Source of the DNA: Gigantopelta aegis
Taxonomy: Eukaryota > Mollusca > Gastropoda > Neomphalida > Peltospiridae
Length of the DNA: 64,000 nt
Assembly: GCF_016097555.1 (NCBI RefSeq)
Contig: NC_054706.1
Coordinates: 43,748,004 to 43,812,003, forward strand
Direction: 5' to 3'
The notes under the pieces were generated by a model. The model saw nothing but the letters and a program-made list of their open reading frames with translations, did no database searches and was not told the DNA's origin. How positions within the stretch are numbered: position 1 is the stretch's first letter; every line of letters starts with the position of its first letter. This document shows, piece after piece, positions 1-12,540 of this stretch. Made by a program: the position numbers and the translations under genes.

Positions 1-640
1 GTTTTTTGTAAATATGGAACAATAAATTAAATTTTTGGTGTAGTTTACATCATCAATCTAGTACACTCTGAAACTTATTTGGTTATAAAATTTGGTATAG
101 AAAGTGTCTGTCAACACAAGTTATTAGATTTTCATACCAAAAATACCACAATTTTAGTCAGCTATTTGACAATCTACTACCTGACAGTATTACAAACAGT
201 TTTGATGAACTTGGCGACTCCATAAACATCAGTTTTGACATTAAGATCACATTTCTACGTCTTGTAGTTCTAAATATATAGTTTTCTTGATGGACTTGAT
301 CACAACTTTAGAAAATGTCATCTTATATTTTCATTAACTCTACACCCCAAAGATTAATTTCATCCAGTGACACTTCACGTTTATGGCCCTCTGCTGCAGA
401 ACTATCAGGGGCCTACTCTGACCTTTTCCTCGTATGTTACTTTAAAAAAACCCACTCCAATACACGGGACCATCTCAAATTTACAAGTACTACATTTCGT
501 TATTTTTATTTAATTTAATACATGCAAATAATAATGTATGAAACTTTAATGCAAGCACTATAACTACTAGTAAGCTTAGGTCTCTACCGGTTATACAGTG
601 CGAATCCTCTAGTAAATACAATTATTTAGTTCTCATTATT
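1..640. other. AT-rich DNA, nothing recognised
   Basis: No conserved coding frame, splice pattern or RNA gene is visible. Confidence 0.4.
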
Positions 641-1260
641 GATTCCTGTTAGTTTGTTCAGTTCTCATTCATTTCTGTTTACAGTTTGTCAATTTCTCAG
701 TATTTTGTTCTGTTTTCATTATTGATTAAGTTACAGTTTGGGTATACACAGTATGAATATACTAGTAAATACAATTACTTAGTATTAATTGAATATGAGA
801 ATGTAGTTGAAAGTATTATATTATATATATGGTCATATCTTTCTTAATTTAGAATTTCTGTTACAGTTTGCTCAGAGCTCCCAATTGATCTCTGTTACAG
901 TTTGTTCACTTTGCATTATTTATGTAGTAGTTTGTTCAGTTTGCATTATTGCTTTATTTCATTTGTTCATTTTACACTATTGGTTTATGTTACAGTTCTT
1001 CAATTCTCAATATTGATTTGTTAGTTTGTTCAGTTCTCATTCGTTTGTTTACAGTTTGTTCCTTTCTTATTATTTTATGTTACAATTTGTTCTGTTCTCA
1101 TTATTGTTTTCTGTTAGTTTGTTCATTTCTCATTAGTTTAAGTTACAATTTGTTCATTTCTCATTATTGGTTCTGTTAGTTTGTTCTGTTCTCATTACTG
1201 ATTTCTGTTACAGTTTGTTAAGTTATGATTATCGGTTTTAATTTATTCAATTTACATTAA
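640..1260. repeat. Diffuse T-rich repeats
   Basis: Variants of TTTGTTCAGTTCTCATTATT with CTGTTACAG recur irregularly about a dozen times here and again at 1435-1510, 1985-2190, 2800-2900 and 3085-3310. No coding frame is supported. It looks like a decayed tandem array. Confidence 0.65.
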
Positions 1261-1510
1261 AGTTACATCTCTCTTTCCTTCAGTCTTTGTTTCTTTCTTT
1301 GCTGTTAACCCCTAAAAAACTTTCATATTATACCATTATTATTCATGAAAATATATTTGTTTATAACAGGCCCCAACCCTCACACTACCAAATTTGTTTC
1401 TGGGGTTAATAAACTTTATTTGAACAAATAAAAAATTTACATTGTTGATTTGTTTGTTCATCTCTCATTATTCGTTTATTAGTTTATTCAGTTCTCATTA
1501 TTTATTTTTA

Positions 1511-1888
1511 TTAAAGGGACATACCCTAGTTTTTAAACACTAACGCAGATTTTTGACTATTATAACCGTTTTTGATAACTTAAACCATACTTTACTTAGA
1601 TTTTATTGTTTAGATTGTCAGTTTCCGTACATTCGAAGTGTTTTTGGTCATCCCGGTGTTTTCAATATCACAAAATGCATTTCTCATATTTTTAAAAACG
1701 CACGTGCGTCTGAGAAGTAACAGTTATGGAGTTGAGTTTTAGTCTATTTTAGAAGGGATTTCACCATTTCAAAGTCGCAAACTCATGTTTCACTCAATTG
1801 TAACTTTATCCAAATGTGTTACAGGTTTGTAGATTAACTAAACTTGGTGTTGATTTTCACGAGTTGAAACTAGGGTATGTCCCTTTAA
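1511..1888. mobile_element. MITE with TTAA ends, copy A
   Basis: Terminal inverted repeats of about 18 bases, AAAGGGACATACCCTAGTTT at the left and its complement at the right, both bordered by TTAA. TTAA target duplication suggests piggyBac-type mobilisation. Copies B and C are in this window. Confidence 0.75.
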
Positions 1889-2200
1889 TTGTTTTGTTCA
1901 GGGTTTATTAAATTCTGTTGTGAGTTTGTGGAGTTCGAATTATTAATTTCTGTTAGTTTATTTAGTGCATGTGAAAAAACTGGTTTCTTCTAGTTTGTTC
2001 AGTTCTCATGATTGATTTCTTTTACAGTAATAACTGTATGTTCATTTCTCATTACTGGTTTCTGTTACATTGTGTTTATTTCTCATTACTGCTTTTTATT
2101 AAGAGTTGGTTTAATTTTCATTGTTGGTTTCTGTGAGTTTGTTCAGTTCTAAATTCTAATGATTGATTTCTGATAAGGTTCAGTACTTATTCATTCTTTC

Positions 2201-2520
2201 TGGTGGGCAGGATGTAGCTTAGTCGGTTGAGCGCTCACTTGAGATGCTTGCATCGCAGGATCGAACCACCTCAGTGGATCTGTTCAACTGATTGGTTTTT
2301 TTCTCGTTCCAACCAGTGCACCACAACTGGTCAAATGCTGTGGTATGTGCTTTCCTGTCTGTGGGAAAGTACATATAAAAGATCCCTTGCTGCATTAAGA
2401 AAATGTTGCGGGTTTCCTCTGTTGACTTGGGAGTCAGAATTACCAAATGTTTGACATCCAATAGCCGATGATTAATATATCAATGTGCTCTAGTAGTGTC
2501 GTTAAACAAAACAAACTTTT
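2201..2520 (+). mobile_element. tRNA-derived SINE
   Basis: Head GGATGTAGCTTAGTCGGTTG resembles a pol III A box and GGATCGAACC a B box. The body has the block GTGGGAAAGTACATATAAAA and GATCCCTTGCTGC shared by all SINEs here, and the tail ends TCGTTAAACAAAACAAACTTT. Probably one of the widespread molluscan SINE families (V-SINE/RUDI-like by memory). Confidence 0.8.
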
Positions 2521-2540
2521 CATTCTTTTTGTTAGTTGGG

Positions 2541-2793
2541 TTCTCATTATTTATTTTAGGAGTGATCAGTTTTCATTAGTCACTGATCTTACACTTTGTT
2601 CAGTTCTCATTATTTATTTTAGGAGTGATCAGTTTTCATTAGTCACTGATCTTACACTTTGTTCAGTTTTCATTATTTATTTTATGAGTGTTCAGTTTTC
2701 GTTAGTCACTGATCTTACACTTTGTTCAGTTCTCATTATTTATTTTATGAGTGTTCAGTTTTCGTTAGTCAATGATCTAACACTTTGTTCACT
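2541..2793. repeat. 63-bp tandem array, four units
   Basis: Unit begins TTCTCATTATTTATTTTAGG and contains TCAGTTTTCATTAGTCACTG. Units start at 2541, 2604, 2667 and 2730. Because 63 is a multiple of three the frame stays open (2468-2890), but the translation is simple repeat and not a supported gene. Confidence 0.85.
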
Positions 2794-3466
2794 TCTCATT
2801 ATTAGTTTGTTCATTTCTTATTTTTGGTTTTGTTCAATTCTCATTATTGTTTGGGGGGGGGGGGGTGTTCTTATGATTGATTTCAGTTAGTTTGTTCAGT
2901 TAACTTTACTGACTACAGGCTTGGTGCTTATAAAACTTTTAGAGTCTAGACTCGAGACTCTAGAGTTTGAGATGTGAACATCATGGCAACGCCATACAAA
3001 TTGTATGTGTGTGACGTCATTAGGGATTGAGTCTGGACTAAAAAGTTTTATAAGCACGGACACAGGTACAGTTAATTCACTTCTCATTATTGTCACAATT
3101 TGTTTATTTCGTATTGTTCTCTTCAGTTTGATTGAAAATATATTTCATTGCATAAACAACAAAATGATTGGGCACAAGTTTGCCAACTTCTCTTCAGTTA
3201 GTTTGTTTAGTTCTTATTATTGATTTCCGTTTAGTTGGTTTGTTCTGTTGATTTTTATTACATCGTTTAGTTCATATTATTGTTTTCTGTTAGTTTGTTT
3301 AGTTGTCATTGACTTTTTTTCTTAAAGATTGTTTTTGTCATGATATAATGCATGTTTGTTTACATTACAGTACAGCAAATAGCATTTTTGATGTTGCACC
3401 ACTAATTAAGACTTATATTATATCAAATGAAGCTGTTTTTTCTCCTTTACAAAATGACATTTCTGG

Positions 3467-3747
3467 AGAAAACTTGAGTGTTTTCTCTTTTATAGATACA
3501 TTACCTGTCCTCAAACAAGTGCACCTCCCCCCCACGCAAGTGGTCTGGTCCGAACATCCCAACAGCCAATGGGATGGCCTAAATTCTTCTACTGCATACT
3601 GCTCTCTAGTTCCGGTCACATGACTGTAACTTCCTTCTTTTTCCATGAGCGCATCGCACGGAGAACAGGAAGCGGGGAGGCCCGGGCGGGATGAATCTTG
3701 AGGACAGGTAATGTATCTATAAAAGAGAAAACACTCAAGTTTTCTCC
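3467..3747. repeat. Palindrome nested at the left end of DIRS copy 1
   Basis: About 48 bases at 3467-3515 (GGAGAAAACTTGAGTG...) reappear inverted at 3698-3747, enclosing about 180 bases that include the inverted terminal repeat. The terminal motif CATTACCTGTCCTCAAACAA then occurs again at about 3759. Copy 2 has the same arrangement at 14943-15230, so it belongs to the element. Confidence 0.7.
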
Positions 3748-4365
3748 ATTTCTATAGACATTACCTGTCCTCAAACAAGTGCAGCATTCAATAGATGGTG
3801 GTGGGTGCCGAGATCCGTAGATGCTTGTGATAACTCCCCAACCGGAAAGAGGCTGACTAGTGGAAGAATAAGGCCAACCTTGGTAAGCCCTCATCCTAGG
3901 GATGCCCGTCACAGACCAATGCAGGTGATGTTAGTAACAACAACCAGAATGGTGGCATCCGTCAGCAGTGGCAGGTGCGGCTCCTAGAACACATGGACCA
4001 GGAGGCGGAAGCCACATCTCATGCTGGTTCTGACAGGGTGGGAAGACGTAGCCACCAGGGATGCAGGTGTTAGGTAACCCTCACGTATTGAAGTGTTATA
4101 GTTTTTCAATAACAAGCGACAACCTAATGAGGTGCATCCGTCAGAACATTGAACAAAACAAGACCCCCGAGTGTTTTCTGTCTAGTACACCAAAGATCTG
4201 TTAGTTCAATAACGACAACCAATAACCACATGCAGTGCAGGGTATGTTATCGAGACAAAAGTTCCGGCACCAGTACGTGAACTGTGCAAAAGAACAAAAG
4301 TCTAAGCAATCCTCATCTGTCGATTCGATGGACATCTCGGTATGCAGCCCAGAATCAGACAGACA

Positions 4366-5601
4366 TCAACGGCGACGAGGACTGCTTGTATTCAACAGAG
4401 TCTGTGCAGCAACAACCGGACCCAGATGATGGAACCCCTCAACGTCTTCTGTGGAGACATCCCTCAGATAATAGTTGGCGAAGATAGAGTCCATAGCCCA
4501 GAACCAACCAGTGATAATGTGCTGAATGGGTGTGTTGCAGTGCAGGGACATCGTGGCAGCCAAGGCACGGAGTTCATGCGGATTAGAAGCAGACGGAGCA
4601 GGTAAACCCTCCTTCTGATAGGCGGTCAGGATAGAAGACCGGATCCAGGTGGCCACCGTGTTCTTGGTAAGATCCCTCAACCGACTCTGGTTACAGGAAA
4701 GGAAAAGTCTTTTGCGATGTTGTCGAAAAGATCTGGTCCTCTCGATGTACTGGTGCAGGGCTCTGACAGGGCACAACGCCAAGTCCTCAACGTCCGCCGG
4801 ACCAACGATAGAGGAGAGGGCCTGCACAACATACGAACGAGGCGCTTGGTCTGGTAACTGATTCTTTGCAACAAAGTTCATGAGTAACCCCAAGTTGACC
4901 GCACGACCATCTTGGTGAAAACGTACCAAGTCCACATCAAGAGCATGGAGTTCTGAGACACGGGCAGCCGTGGCAAAACCGAGTAAAACACCGTCTTCCG
5001 CGTCAAGTCTTGCAGGGAAGAGGATTCGATCGGCTCATAAGGTGCGGTCGATAACGCTCGTAACACCAGATTCAGGTCCCATCTTGGTGGCCGAAACCGG
5101 TGTACTTGATCATCAAGGCGAAACCCTTTGATCATCTTATGGATCTCAGGAATACCCGATAACTTCGTTCCAGTAGCGACATCACGAACAGTAGCGATGA
5201 CCGAAACGTACCCAGCGATGGTAGACCCCTTTAATCGTAAAGTGGTCCGCAGATACAGCAAAAAACCCCAGCAAGACGAAGTATCTGGATCGTCTGAGGT
5301 TTGAGGTTTTTTTTTTTTTTTGCCGGACACACCATCGGTGAAAGCAAAGCCATCTGACGTTGTAAGCCGCAGTAGTAGATGATCTGTGCGCTTTCAAAAT
5401 GGCCGCCGTAGACTGTGAAGAAAAACCTTTCTTTCTCAAACTCTTGGAGATAAAGTCCACGCGTGCAGTTGGATAAACTGCGGACGTGGATGGTATAGTC
5501 TTGACGTGGGATGCAGCAACAGATGATCCCAGTCTGGCAGCGGTAAAGGATGTGGATCGGCAAGACGTATTAGATCTGGATACCACATCCTGGATGGCCA
5601 C
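4366..5601 (-). pseudogene. DIRS copy 1 tyrosine recombinase
   Basis: The N-terminal SAM-like part (VDFISKSLRKKGFSSQSTAA) and the catalytic part (NPHELRALAATMS, HIITGWFWAMDS, ANYYLRDVS) are present. The catalytic HxxR and Tyr are intact, but an A15 run near 5310 and a one-base loss near 4994 relative to copy 2 break the frame between the blocks. Confidence 0.78.
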
Positions 5602-6246
5602 ATTGGAGCAACAGGCGACAATGGTACAGCTGAAACCTCTGAAGCACCCTTGGAAGGAGGATTGGTGGAGGAAAAGCGTACGCGTCCATCTGTTCCCAGC
5701 TGATGGCCAAAGCGTCGAGATCCAGAGCTTCGGGATCCGGCACTGGAGACACGTAAACCCTCAGCTGATGGTTGAATCGTGTGGCGAAGAGATCGATGTT
5801 TGGTGTCCAAAGTCTGTCGCACACCCATCGAAACGCTTCGGGATGGAGCATCCATTCCGTCGGCTGTGGAGACGACGGCCGAGACAGTGTGTCGACTAGT
5901 ACATTGGAAACCCCTGGAATATGGCGAGCCCGAAGTTGCAACGGAATCTCGTCAACCAGCTTGTAGAGACGATAAGTCAACTGCAGCAGACTGCTGGAGT
6001 GGGTTCCGCCCTGACGGTTGATATAAGCCACCGCGGTGGTACTGTCTGTGGCTACCATGAGAGAGGCGCCTGACAGCATCTCTCGCCAATGAAGGATGAC
6101 GTAACTGACAACATCTCCAACAGGTTGATGTGTAGATCGGCTTCATCTGGAAACCACAGCCACCAACAGGGACTGGACTGCAAGGCGACTGGTAACCGGA
6201 TCAGCAAATCTGCGTTATTGTACTGAATGCATGGATTCAGAAACAA
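5570..6246 (-). pseudogene. DIRS copy 1 RNase H fragment
   Basis: Reads MVATDSTTAVAYINRQGG, SNVLVDTLSRPSSPQPTEWM and LWTPNIDLFATRFNHQLRVY, about 85-90% like copy 2. The N-terminal D-A-S block is frame-broken. Confidence 0.75.
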
Positions 6247-7261
6247 ACTGGATACCGCGACCTCTAAGCATAAAATGTTGCGCCGACGTCAAAATTACTC
6301 TTGCAATGATACTTCATGAAACAGTAATAGAGTGATTCAGGAATCAAGACATCGGAAACAGCGACCCCGTGATACAGGCAAGAGCCAAGACAGCGTAGCA
6401 ACTCGCTACGCTACATGCCCGATATACCTGGAAGTGAAGCAACGCAAAACAGCAACCGGCTAAAATCCACGGCCGTCACACCACCCGGTGCGAAACAGCA
6501 GCAGAGACCATCTAGACAGCATCGGTCACGAACTCTGGTGGTAACAACAGTGAACGTCAGTGAGTTGATAAGCCGCAATGAACCATAAGAAAACGGTGAC
6601 GGTAAAACCCCCGTACCACGTGATGGCAACTGGATAACTTCCGGAACCAGCGGAAGTAGCGACTGTCTTGCATCGCCACCGGATATAGAGAACGATCTGC
6701 CGAAAGTCGCTGAACCTTCCTCGAACAAGAGAAAATCAATGCACGGAATCTCAACACAAGTGGCCGGACCAGAAGACTGTCTTCGTCACCAACCCGGAAC
6801 GCTTGTAACGTCGAACCCCTTCACGGCAAACAGCCGTATGTAGACCACAGGTCTGCCAAGTTTACCGGCTTGTGCTGAAAGTCGAGAATGGATCGCTTCA
6901 GGCAAGTCGGTTGACGATAGTGTGCAATCGTAGTACACATCGACGTCACGGAAGATATAAGGTAGACCAACATCAAAGTCGACGGCTAGAACAAGGCATA
7001 TCCTCTGGCATCCTGCAAATGAGGAGTTATGGTCGCCATGTACAACATGTACGCTGAACTGAAGCCATCGACAGGACGTGCCAATCTGTAAGTTCTAGGA
7101 AGACGTCTGGTCCCGCCGGAAACAGCGTCATCCAAGGCCGGCGCCACACCGTTGAAGGATAGGTTGAAGACGGGATACGTTCGTTGTGACGAATGGGGAA
7201 CGGCACAAACAAAGTCTACTCAAGTAAACCGACATCGGATCAGTCCTCAAACGGAAACCTT

Positions 7262-8411
7262 CTAGAATGGTGCCAGTGGACTGTGCAGTGACGAAAGCAT
7301 ATACACCGCAGTGAGACAATCAGTCACAGCCATGTGGGTCACTGCGTCCGGATCTTCTATAACGGAAGGTGCCGACGCATCTGGAAAATCGGTCAGTAAC
7401 CTGGCACAGGCACTTCGATCCAATGTACTGGCTGCAATCGGAAACACGGACCGTGGACGGTCCCGTCAGGAGCCGGTGTAAACCCTGAACGCCGAATCAG
7501 CTGCTGACTGGTGTGGACTCTTCTTTCGTCTGGTCCCGCCGGAAACAGCGTCATCCAAAGCCGGCGCCACACCGTTGAAGGATAGGTTGAAGACGGGAGA
7601 CAATCAGTCACAGCCATGTGGGTCACTGCGTCCGGATCTTCTATAACGGAAGGTGCCGACGCATCATCTGGAAAATCAGTCAGTAACCTGGCACAGGCAC
7701 TTCGATCCAATGTACTGGCTGCAATCGGAAACACGGACCGTGGACGGTCCCGTCAGGAGCCGGTGTAACCCTGGACGCTGCACCACTTCGATCGATCACG
7801 GTACCACTTCGATTGATCACGGGACGACGGTACCGAACGGTGAGCCGATGACGCAATTTTCCAGTTCGTTACAGGGCTCCGTCTGCTTGCTGGAACAACG
7901 ATCCGCACAGGCCGGTTACTGGTAGCCGTGTAAACCGACGGGGGCCTGTGGCAGCCAACGATCAAATGCCGATATCTGCCGGTGGAACCTCCGTGGCGAT
8001 CATCGAACCCGGACCCTTCTTGGCTGAAACCGGTGGATGGGCCAGCGGCGGTAGCATATCAGATATGACAGCCAGACAATCCCTCAGTGACAGGTGGTCC
8101 GCCGCATCCAGATCTTCCAGCACCGCATGAACCGATACATCATCAGAAAGTCACGTAGCACCCGTGAACAGGCCAGTCGCTCTGGTCATGGCCCGATGGA
8201 GATACCGGAGAACCGGACCGTGGGCGGTCCCGTGTGGATACCAAGGAACGGATGACCACATCGTCGTTGGATGTGGCAAGGACGGCAACATGTCGTAGAC
8301 GGCCGCCAAGCAATCCCTCATAGTCATATGGTCCGTAGAGTCGGGCTCTTCAATGACAGATGCCGCAGGCGCTTCATCACCAAAGTCTCGTAGAACTCGA
8401 GCACAGGCCAA
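7262..8411 (-). repeat. Four divergent copies of a gag segment in DIRS copy 1
   Basis: A segment with the pattern CARxLxDFxDxAP...SVIExPDxxxHMxxxDCLxAVY occurs four times, at about 7312-7447, 7599-7734, 8045-8160 and 8280-8411. The first two are nearly identical over about 180 bp (7312-7490 and 7599-7780); the others are much older. Copy 2 of the element has this segment once. Confidence 0.7.
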
Positions 8412-8464
8412 TCGATGTACCGTAATGGAAGCCGCCGGTTAAACCGGACCGTGGATGGTCCCGT

Positions 8465-9052
8465 CTAGCCCTCGGAGGCCTTTGAAGCCACATCAACTTG
8501 GTTGGCGCTGACGATCTGTGGAACCCGTAGGGAGCCATACAGGTCATGTGGAACGGCTACGGTCCCGGCTCCGATGCGCCGAAGAGGACTTCCCCGCCGA
8601 AGATCGGCAAGCCTTGGAATCCGTGGAGCGTCTATCTGAATGAGCCGGCTTCTTAGAGGGCTGAGTAGAGACCGCAGGCCTGTCATCCGAAGTCTTAAGT
8701 ATCGGTGGAGCTGAAGAAGCCGCACCCCCTGAAGAGGGGACTGGAACCGGACCTGACCCCGAACCCGCCAGTTTAGGTAAGGTCGCCATTGACGCCATTG
8801 TTTCTTCCAGCATGGTCGGTAGAATTGAACGTAACACTTCCGCCACGGAGTCAGCAATCGAAGGCGAAGATTCCACCTTCTTGGTCCTCGAAGATTCCAC
8901 CTTCTTGGTCCTCGCTGACTCCCCTTCAGGTAAGCCGCGAACATCAGACAAGCCCGCACAAAGGTCGCATCTAGAAGTGAGGCCACACGAACACGACAAC
9001 CTGGACATAAGTCGTGTGGGTCGCCGCCGGCTAACTTCTTGCAGCGTAACAC
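8465..9052 (-). pseudogene. DIRS copy 1 gag-like N-terminal region
   Basis: Matches copy 2: a cysteine-rich start (DLCPGCRVRVAS in one frame, CGLTSRCDLCAGL in another) then SPSIADSVAEVLRSILPTML. A 24-bp direct duplication (near 8873-8920) repeats the TKKVESS segment. Frameshifted. Confidence 0.6.
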
Positions 9053-9136
9053 GCTCGAACTAGTCGCCTGAACATTATCAGATATGATAATAGTAATTTT
9101 TCAATCTGTGAAAAGAAAGAAAAACCAACCATAACA

Positions 9137-9476
9137 CAAATACAAAGCCGGTAAATAAAGACGCCATTTTGCAAATGGCGTCCGACACGACAACCGGCGA
9201 TATAACAACATTTCATGTAATTAACACTTGGCAAGTCAAGCGAAATACGCGAAAGACATACGAAAGCTAACGAAAATTAAGGTGAAAAACATTTCACCCA
9301 AACACAAAGCCAGTCAACAGAGACGCCATTTTGCAAATGGCGTCCGACACGACAACCGGCAATATAAACAACATTTCATGTAATTAAACGCTTGGAAAGT
9401 CAAGCGAAATACGCGAAAAGAACATACGAAAGCTAATGAAAACAAAGGTGAAAAACATTTCACCCAAACACGAATA
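9137..9476. repeat. 162-bp direct duplication in DIRS copy 1
   Basis: Two adjacent copies, each with the short palindromes CGCCATTTTGCAAATGGCG and GGTGAAAAACATTTCACC. It lies between the gag-like start and the terminal repeat, so it is probably untranslated leader of the element. Copy 2 lacks this stretch. Confidence 0.75.
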
Positions 9477-10706
9477 CAAAACCAAAGGTCTTATACAAAA
9501 AGTTGACTCCAAACAGAGCCAAGCAAAAGGACGTCCAGACCCTTTAGCGAAGAGAAAAAGAAGGAAGTTACAGTCATGTGACCGGAACTAGAGAGCAGTA
9601 TGCAGTAGAAGAATTTAGGCCATCCCATTGGCTGTTGGGATGTTCGGACCAGACCACTTGCGTGGGGGGGGAGGTGCACTTGTTTGAGGACAGGTAATGT
9701 CTATAGAAAATGCTGTTTCAGTAAGCAACAACAATTAAACTGGAAAAAAACCAAAAACATCCAGAAACACCAATGTGGATGATCATGTGTCAAACACTGA
9801 TGTCTATTGCCATTAAATCTGTTCAGATAACTAATAGCTTTTGCTTTCGGCTCAGGTTGACTTTTAGCAGTTGCCAACATTTAAATTTAAGCTTACAAAT
9901 TTCCTGCGAGACCTACTGATTTTCTAACAGAATGTTAGTGGAATATATTAGTGGGTGCATTTGACATAAAGCAAAGTGAAGAAGTTTTATAAAGGTATTT
10001 CCTTATGTATGACCCCCGAGCCATATTTCTTTCACTCCAAAATAATGACGGTACAAAACATTCTTTCATGCCATAAAACTTTATTAACAAAATTCAAAGT
10101 ATTTTAAAGGCATGCACATTGTAATTTTTTTTTTTTTTTTTTTACAAAAATCATCAAAGACACAGAAATTATAATATTTATATATAAAAGTACAAAGTGG
10201 TGAGTATAAAGTTTCTCTATATTGATATCAAAACATATACAAGTGTCATAAAAAAAGTATGACTAGAGCTACACAAAAGTATAAATTTACTTTGCCAGCA
10301 AGTAAAAGCATACTGCCAAAAATACAAAATATGTAAATACTGTGGTAATGTGAAAGACAAAAATCACTATATCTTTAGGACAAATATTGTCGTACCGCCA
10401 AGTGTCAACCAAAATGAAAACTTTTACAACCACACAAAGGACAGGACTGGAGTGGTGCCCCACACCCCCTTTCATCTGCTTTGCTAAATTATAGTAACAT
10501 TTGTGCTGGAGTCCCCTTCCTTCATCTTGGGACATACACCACTCTTAAGGCATGTGTGTCCACAATGGGTGCAAAGAACTAATTAGTATATAACTTAAAC
10601 AAATAAATGTATAATTATGGGGATGAATTGTGACTGAAAGTTAAAGGTTAAAGGCAAGATAAATGCATCTTGAAACACAGCAATCTTTGTTTGACTATGA
10701 ATTTTA

Positions 10707-11035
10707 TTAATGTGACAGACCCTATTTTGTAAACACTATGACACATGTTTCACTATTAGAGCAGATATAATAATTTACATTACAAGTTACATTTTATTGT
10801 TTCGAATATCCATTTCCATACATATGAATTGTTTCTGGTCATCACGGTGTTTGAAAAATACACTTCCCTCCGAGAAGTAACAGTCATAGAGCCAAGTTTT
10901 AGTCTATTTTAAAAAGGTATTTTCCTGTTTTACCATCACTCTATTGTAACTTTATTCGTATGTGTTACAGATTTGTAGATTAACCAAACTTAAGTGTTCA
11001 TTTACACAGGCTGAAACTAGGGTCTGCCACTTTAA
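10707..11035. mobile_element. MITE with TTAA ends, copy B (degenerate)
   Basis: Same family and orientation as copy A, with GTGACAGACCCTA and TAGGGTCTGCCAC as ends and TTAA on both sides. Internal blocks such as GAGAAGTAACAGT are shared. Confidence 0.65.
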
Positions 11036-12308
11036 TTAGGCTGCACCTCCACTGCACCCACACAAATATGCATGTTTTATAGTAGCAATATGTTTAGTCG
11101 ACAGTCAGACCTCCTAACAATGACTATATTTGTCTCTTAAATAATTTTGTCGCTTAATAGTTATTATAATATCAGAAGACTGAATAGCATTTAAATAATT
11201 AATGCATTGATTCATTGCAATTATTACCAAAAACCACCAATACATGCATATGTAAAAAAAGAAAAAAAGTTTTTAAAAGCATTATTAAATTAATCAACAG
11301 ATCTACATCAAGGTGCTATCAGTGTCATTCGTTGGTTAAAAACAGTCATGATTGGTAATGGCTTGTCCCGAATTTTTACAAATTGCCATAAAAATAGAAG
11401 ACATTGAATGATGGCTTATTTTCAAACGCAATACATGCCTGCAGATTTAGCACACCTGTGAAACGGTCAGATTGCGATGAGATCAAGGATGCCAAGTGTT
11501 TGTGTGTGTATTGCTAACAATCGTCATTGCTTGATTATGTAATGTGATTTTAAAGAGGTATTTTCAGAAGTTGAATGTGTTTTGGTCCTAATTTACTGTT
11601 TGTGTCGTAAGTGTGAATTCTGGTGTAATGGTCAGAATCACATTGGTGTATGTTATGGATGGTGTAATTGTAGCAACTACAGTGACTGTAATGGCTCCGA
11701 CTGTTTGCACTAAGCATGCATTTCACGGTCCACAGCAGTCGTCACAATTTTATGTCTTCATTTTCTAATTTCATATGCATGTAGCAGTGGAATTGCAGTC
11801 ATATTTATCTTCAGAAGAGAAGTTCTAGGGAATGTATTTAATGTATATTCGTTCATAGTGAATGTATTTAATGTACATTCGTACATGATTCATATACACA
11901 GATTACTGCATGAGACAAAGAACTGCACAAGATGTATAGAACATTTGGGAATCGCTTTATCCCCTGAGTGAGACAACTGTCTTGTCAGGATTTGATGTGT
12001 CCTATAAAGATATTACTAGTATTAGGCCAGTGATGTAGAACATTTTGAGACAAAATTCTAACAAGTTCTGATTGTGTACAATGAACAAAAGTGAATGGAA
12101 ACTAAATATTAAACAAAATAAATAAATAAATGTTTCTCACAAAAATACACAACCAATATATATATACATACAAACATACATAGATGTTCATACATCAATA
12201 CATACATATATACACAAATATAACACATTACAAATAATGTTTAAAAAATCCACCCTGAACTCAAAACAAAATATTAATAAACATCAAATAACCTTTTGGA
12301 ATATTAGA

Positions 12309-12540
12309 GCCCAGGGGACAATTTCAGAAAACATCGTAAATTTACGTCTATGACTAGCAGTGCATCCATTTCATGAAGAAAATTATATCATTACGAAAAA
12401 TGGAGCATTTTAAGAAAAAAAAGATAATGAAATATGTGTATTTCTAACTATATTTGTTGTACTATTATAGTAATGAGAATTGTGGTTTAGTTACATGCAA
12501 AACTAGGTGTACAATGTTTTGTGAAGTTGGGCCCAGAATT
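12309..12540. mobile_element. Inverted-repeat element with GGGCCCA-like ends
   Basis: The left end GAGCCCAGG...TTTCAGAAAACATCGTAA and the right end, inverted, GGGCCCAACTTCACAAAACATTGTA match over about 30 bases. No coding capacity; probably a MITE. Confidence 0.5.

Larger units (their letters stand above)
3467..9700 (-). mobile_element. DIRS-like retrotransposon, copy 1 (rearranged)
   Basis: About 6.2 kb, same family and orientation as copy 2. Inverted terminal repeats lie at about 3499-3644 and 9551-9700. From the right it has a gag-like region, then 6250-8460 where the reverse transcriptase should be but only divergent copies of a gag segment are found, then RNase H and recombinase. Frameshifts and an A15 run interrupt it. 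It sits outside both host genes. Confidence 0.82.

Noticed and set aside
2201..2275. A possible tRNA gene
   Set aside because: The A and B boxes belong to a SINE head; no cloverleaf with an anticodon arm can be drawn with confidence.
2468..2890. A 140-residue open frame on the plus strand
   Set aside because: It is the translation of a 63-bp tandem repeat and flanking T-rich repeats, with no family resemblance.
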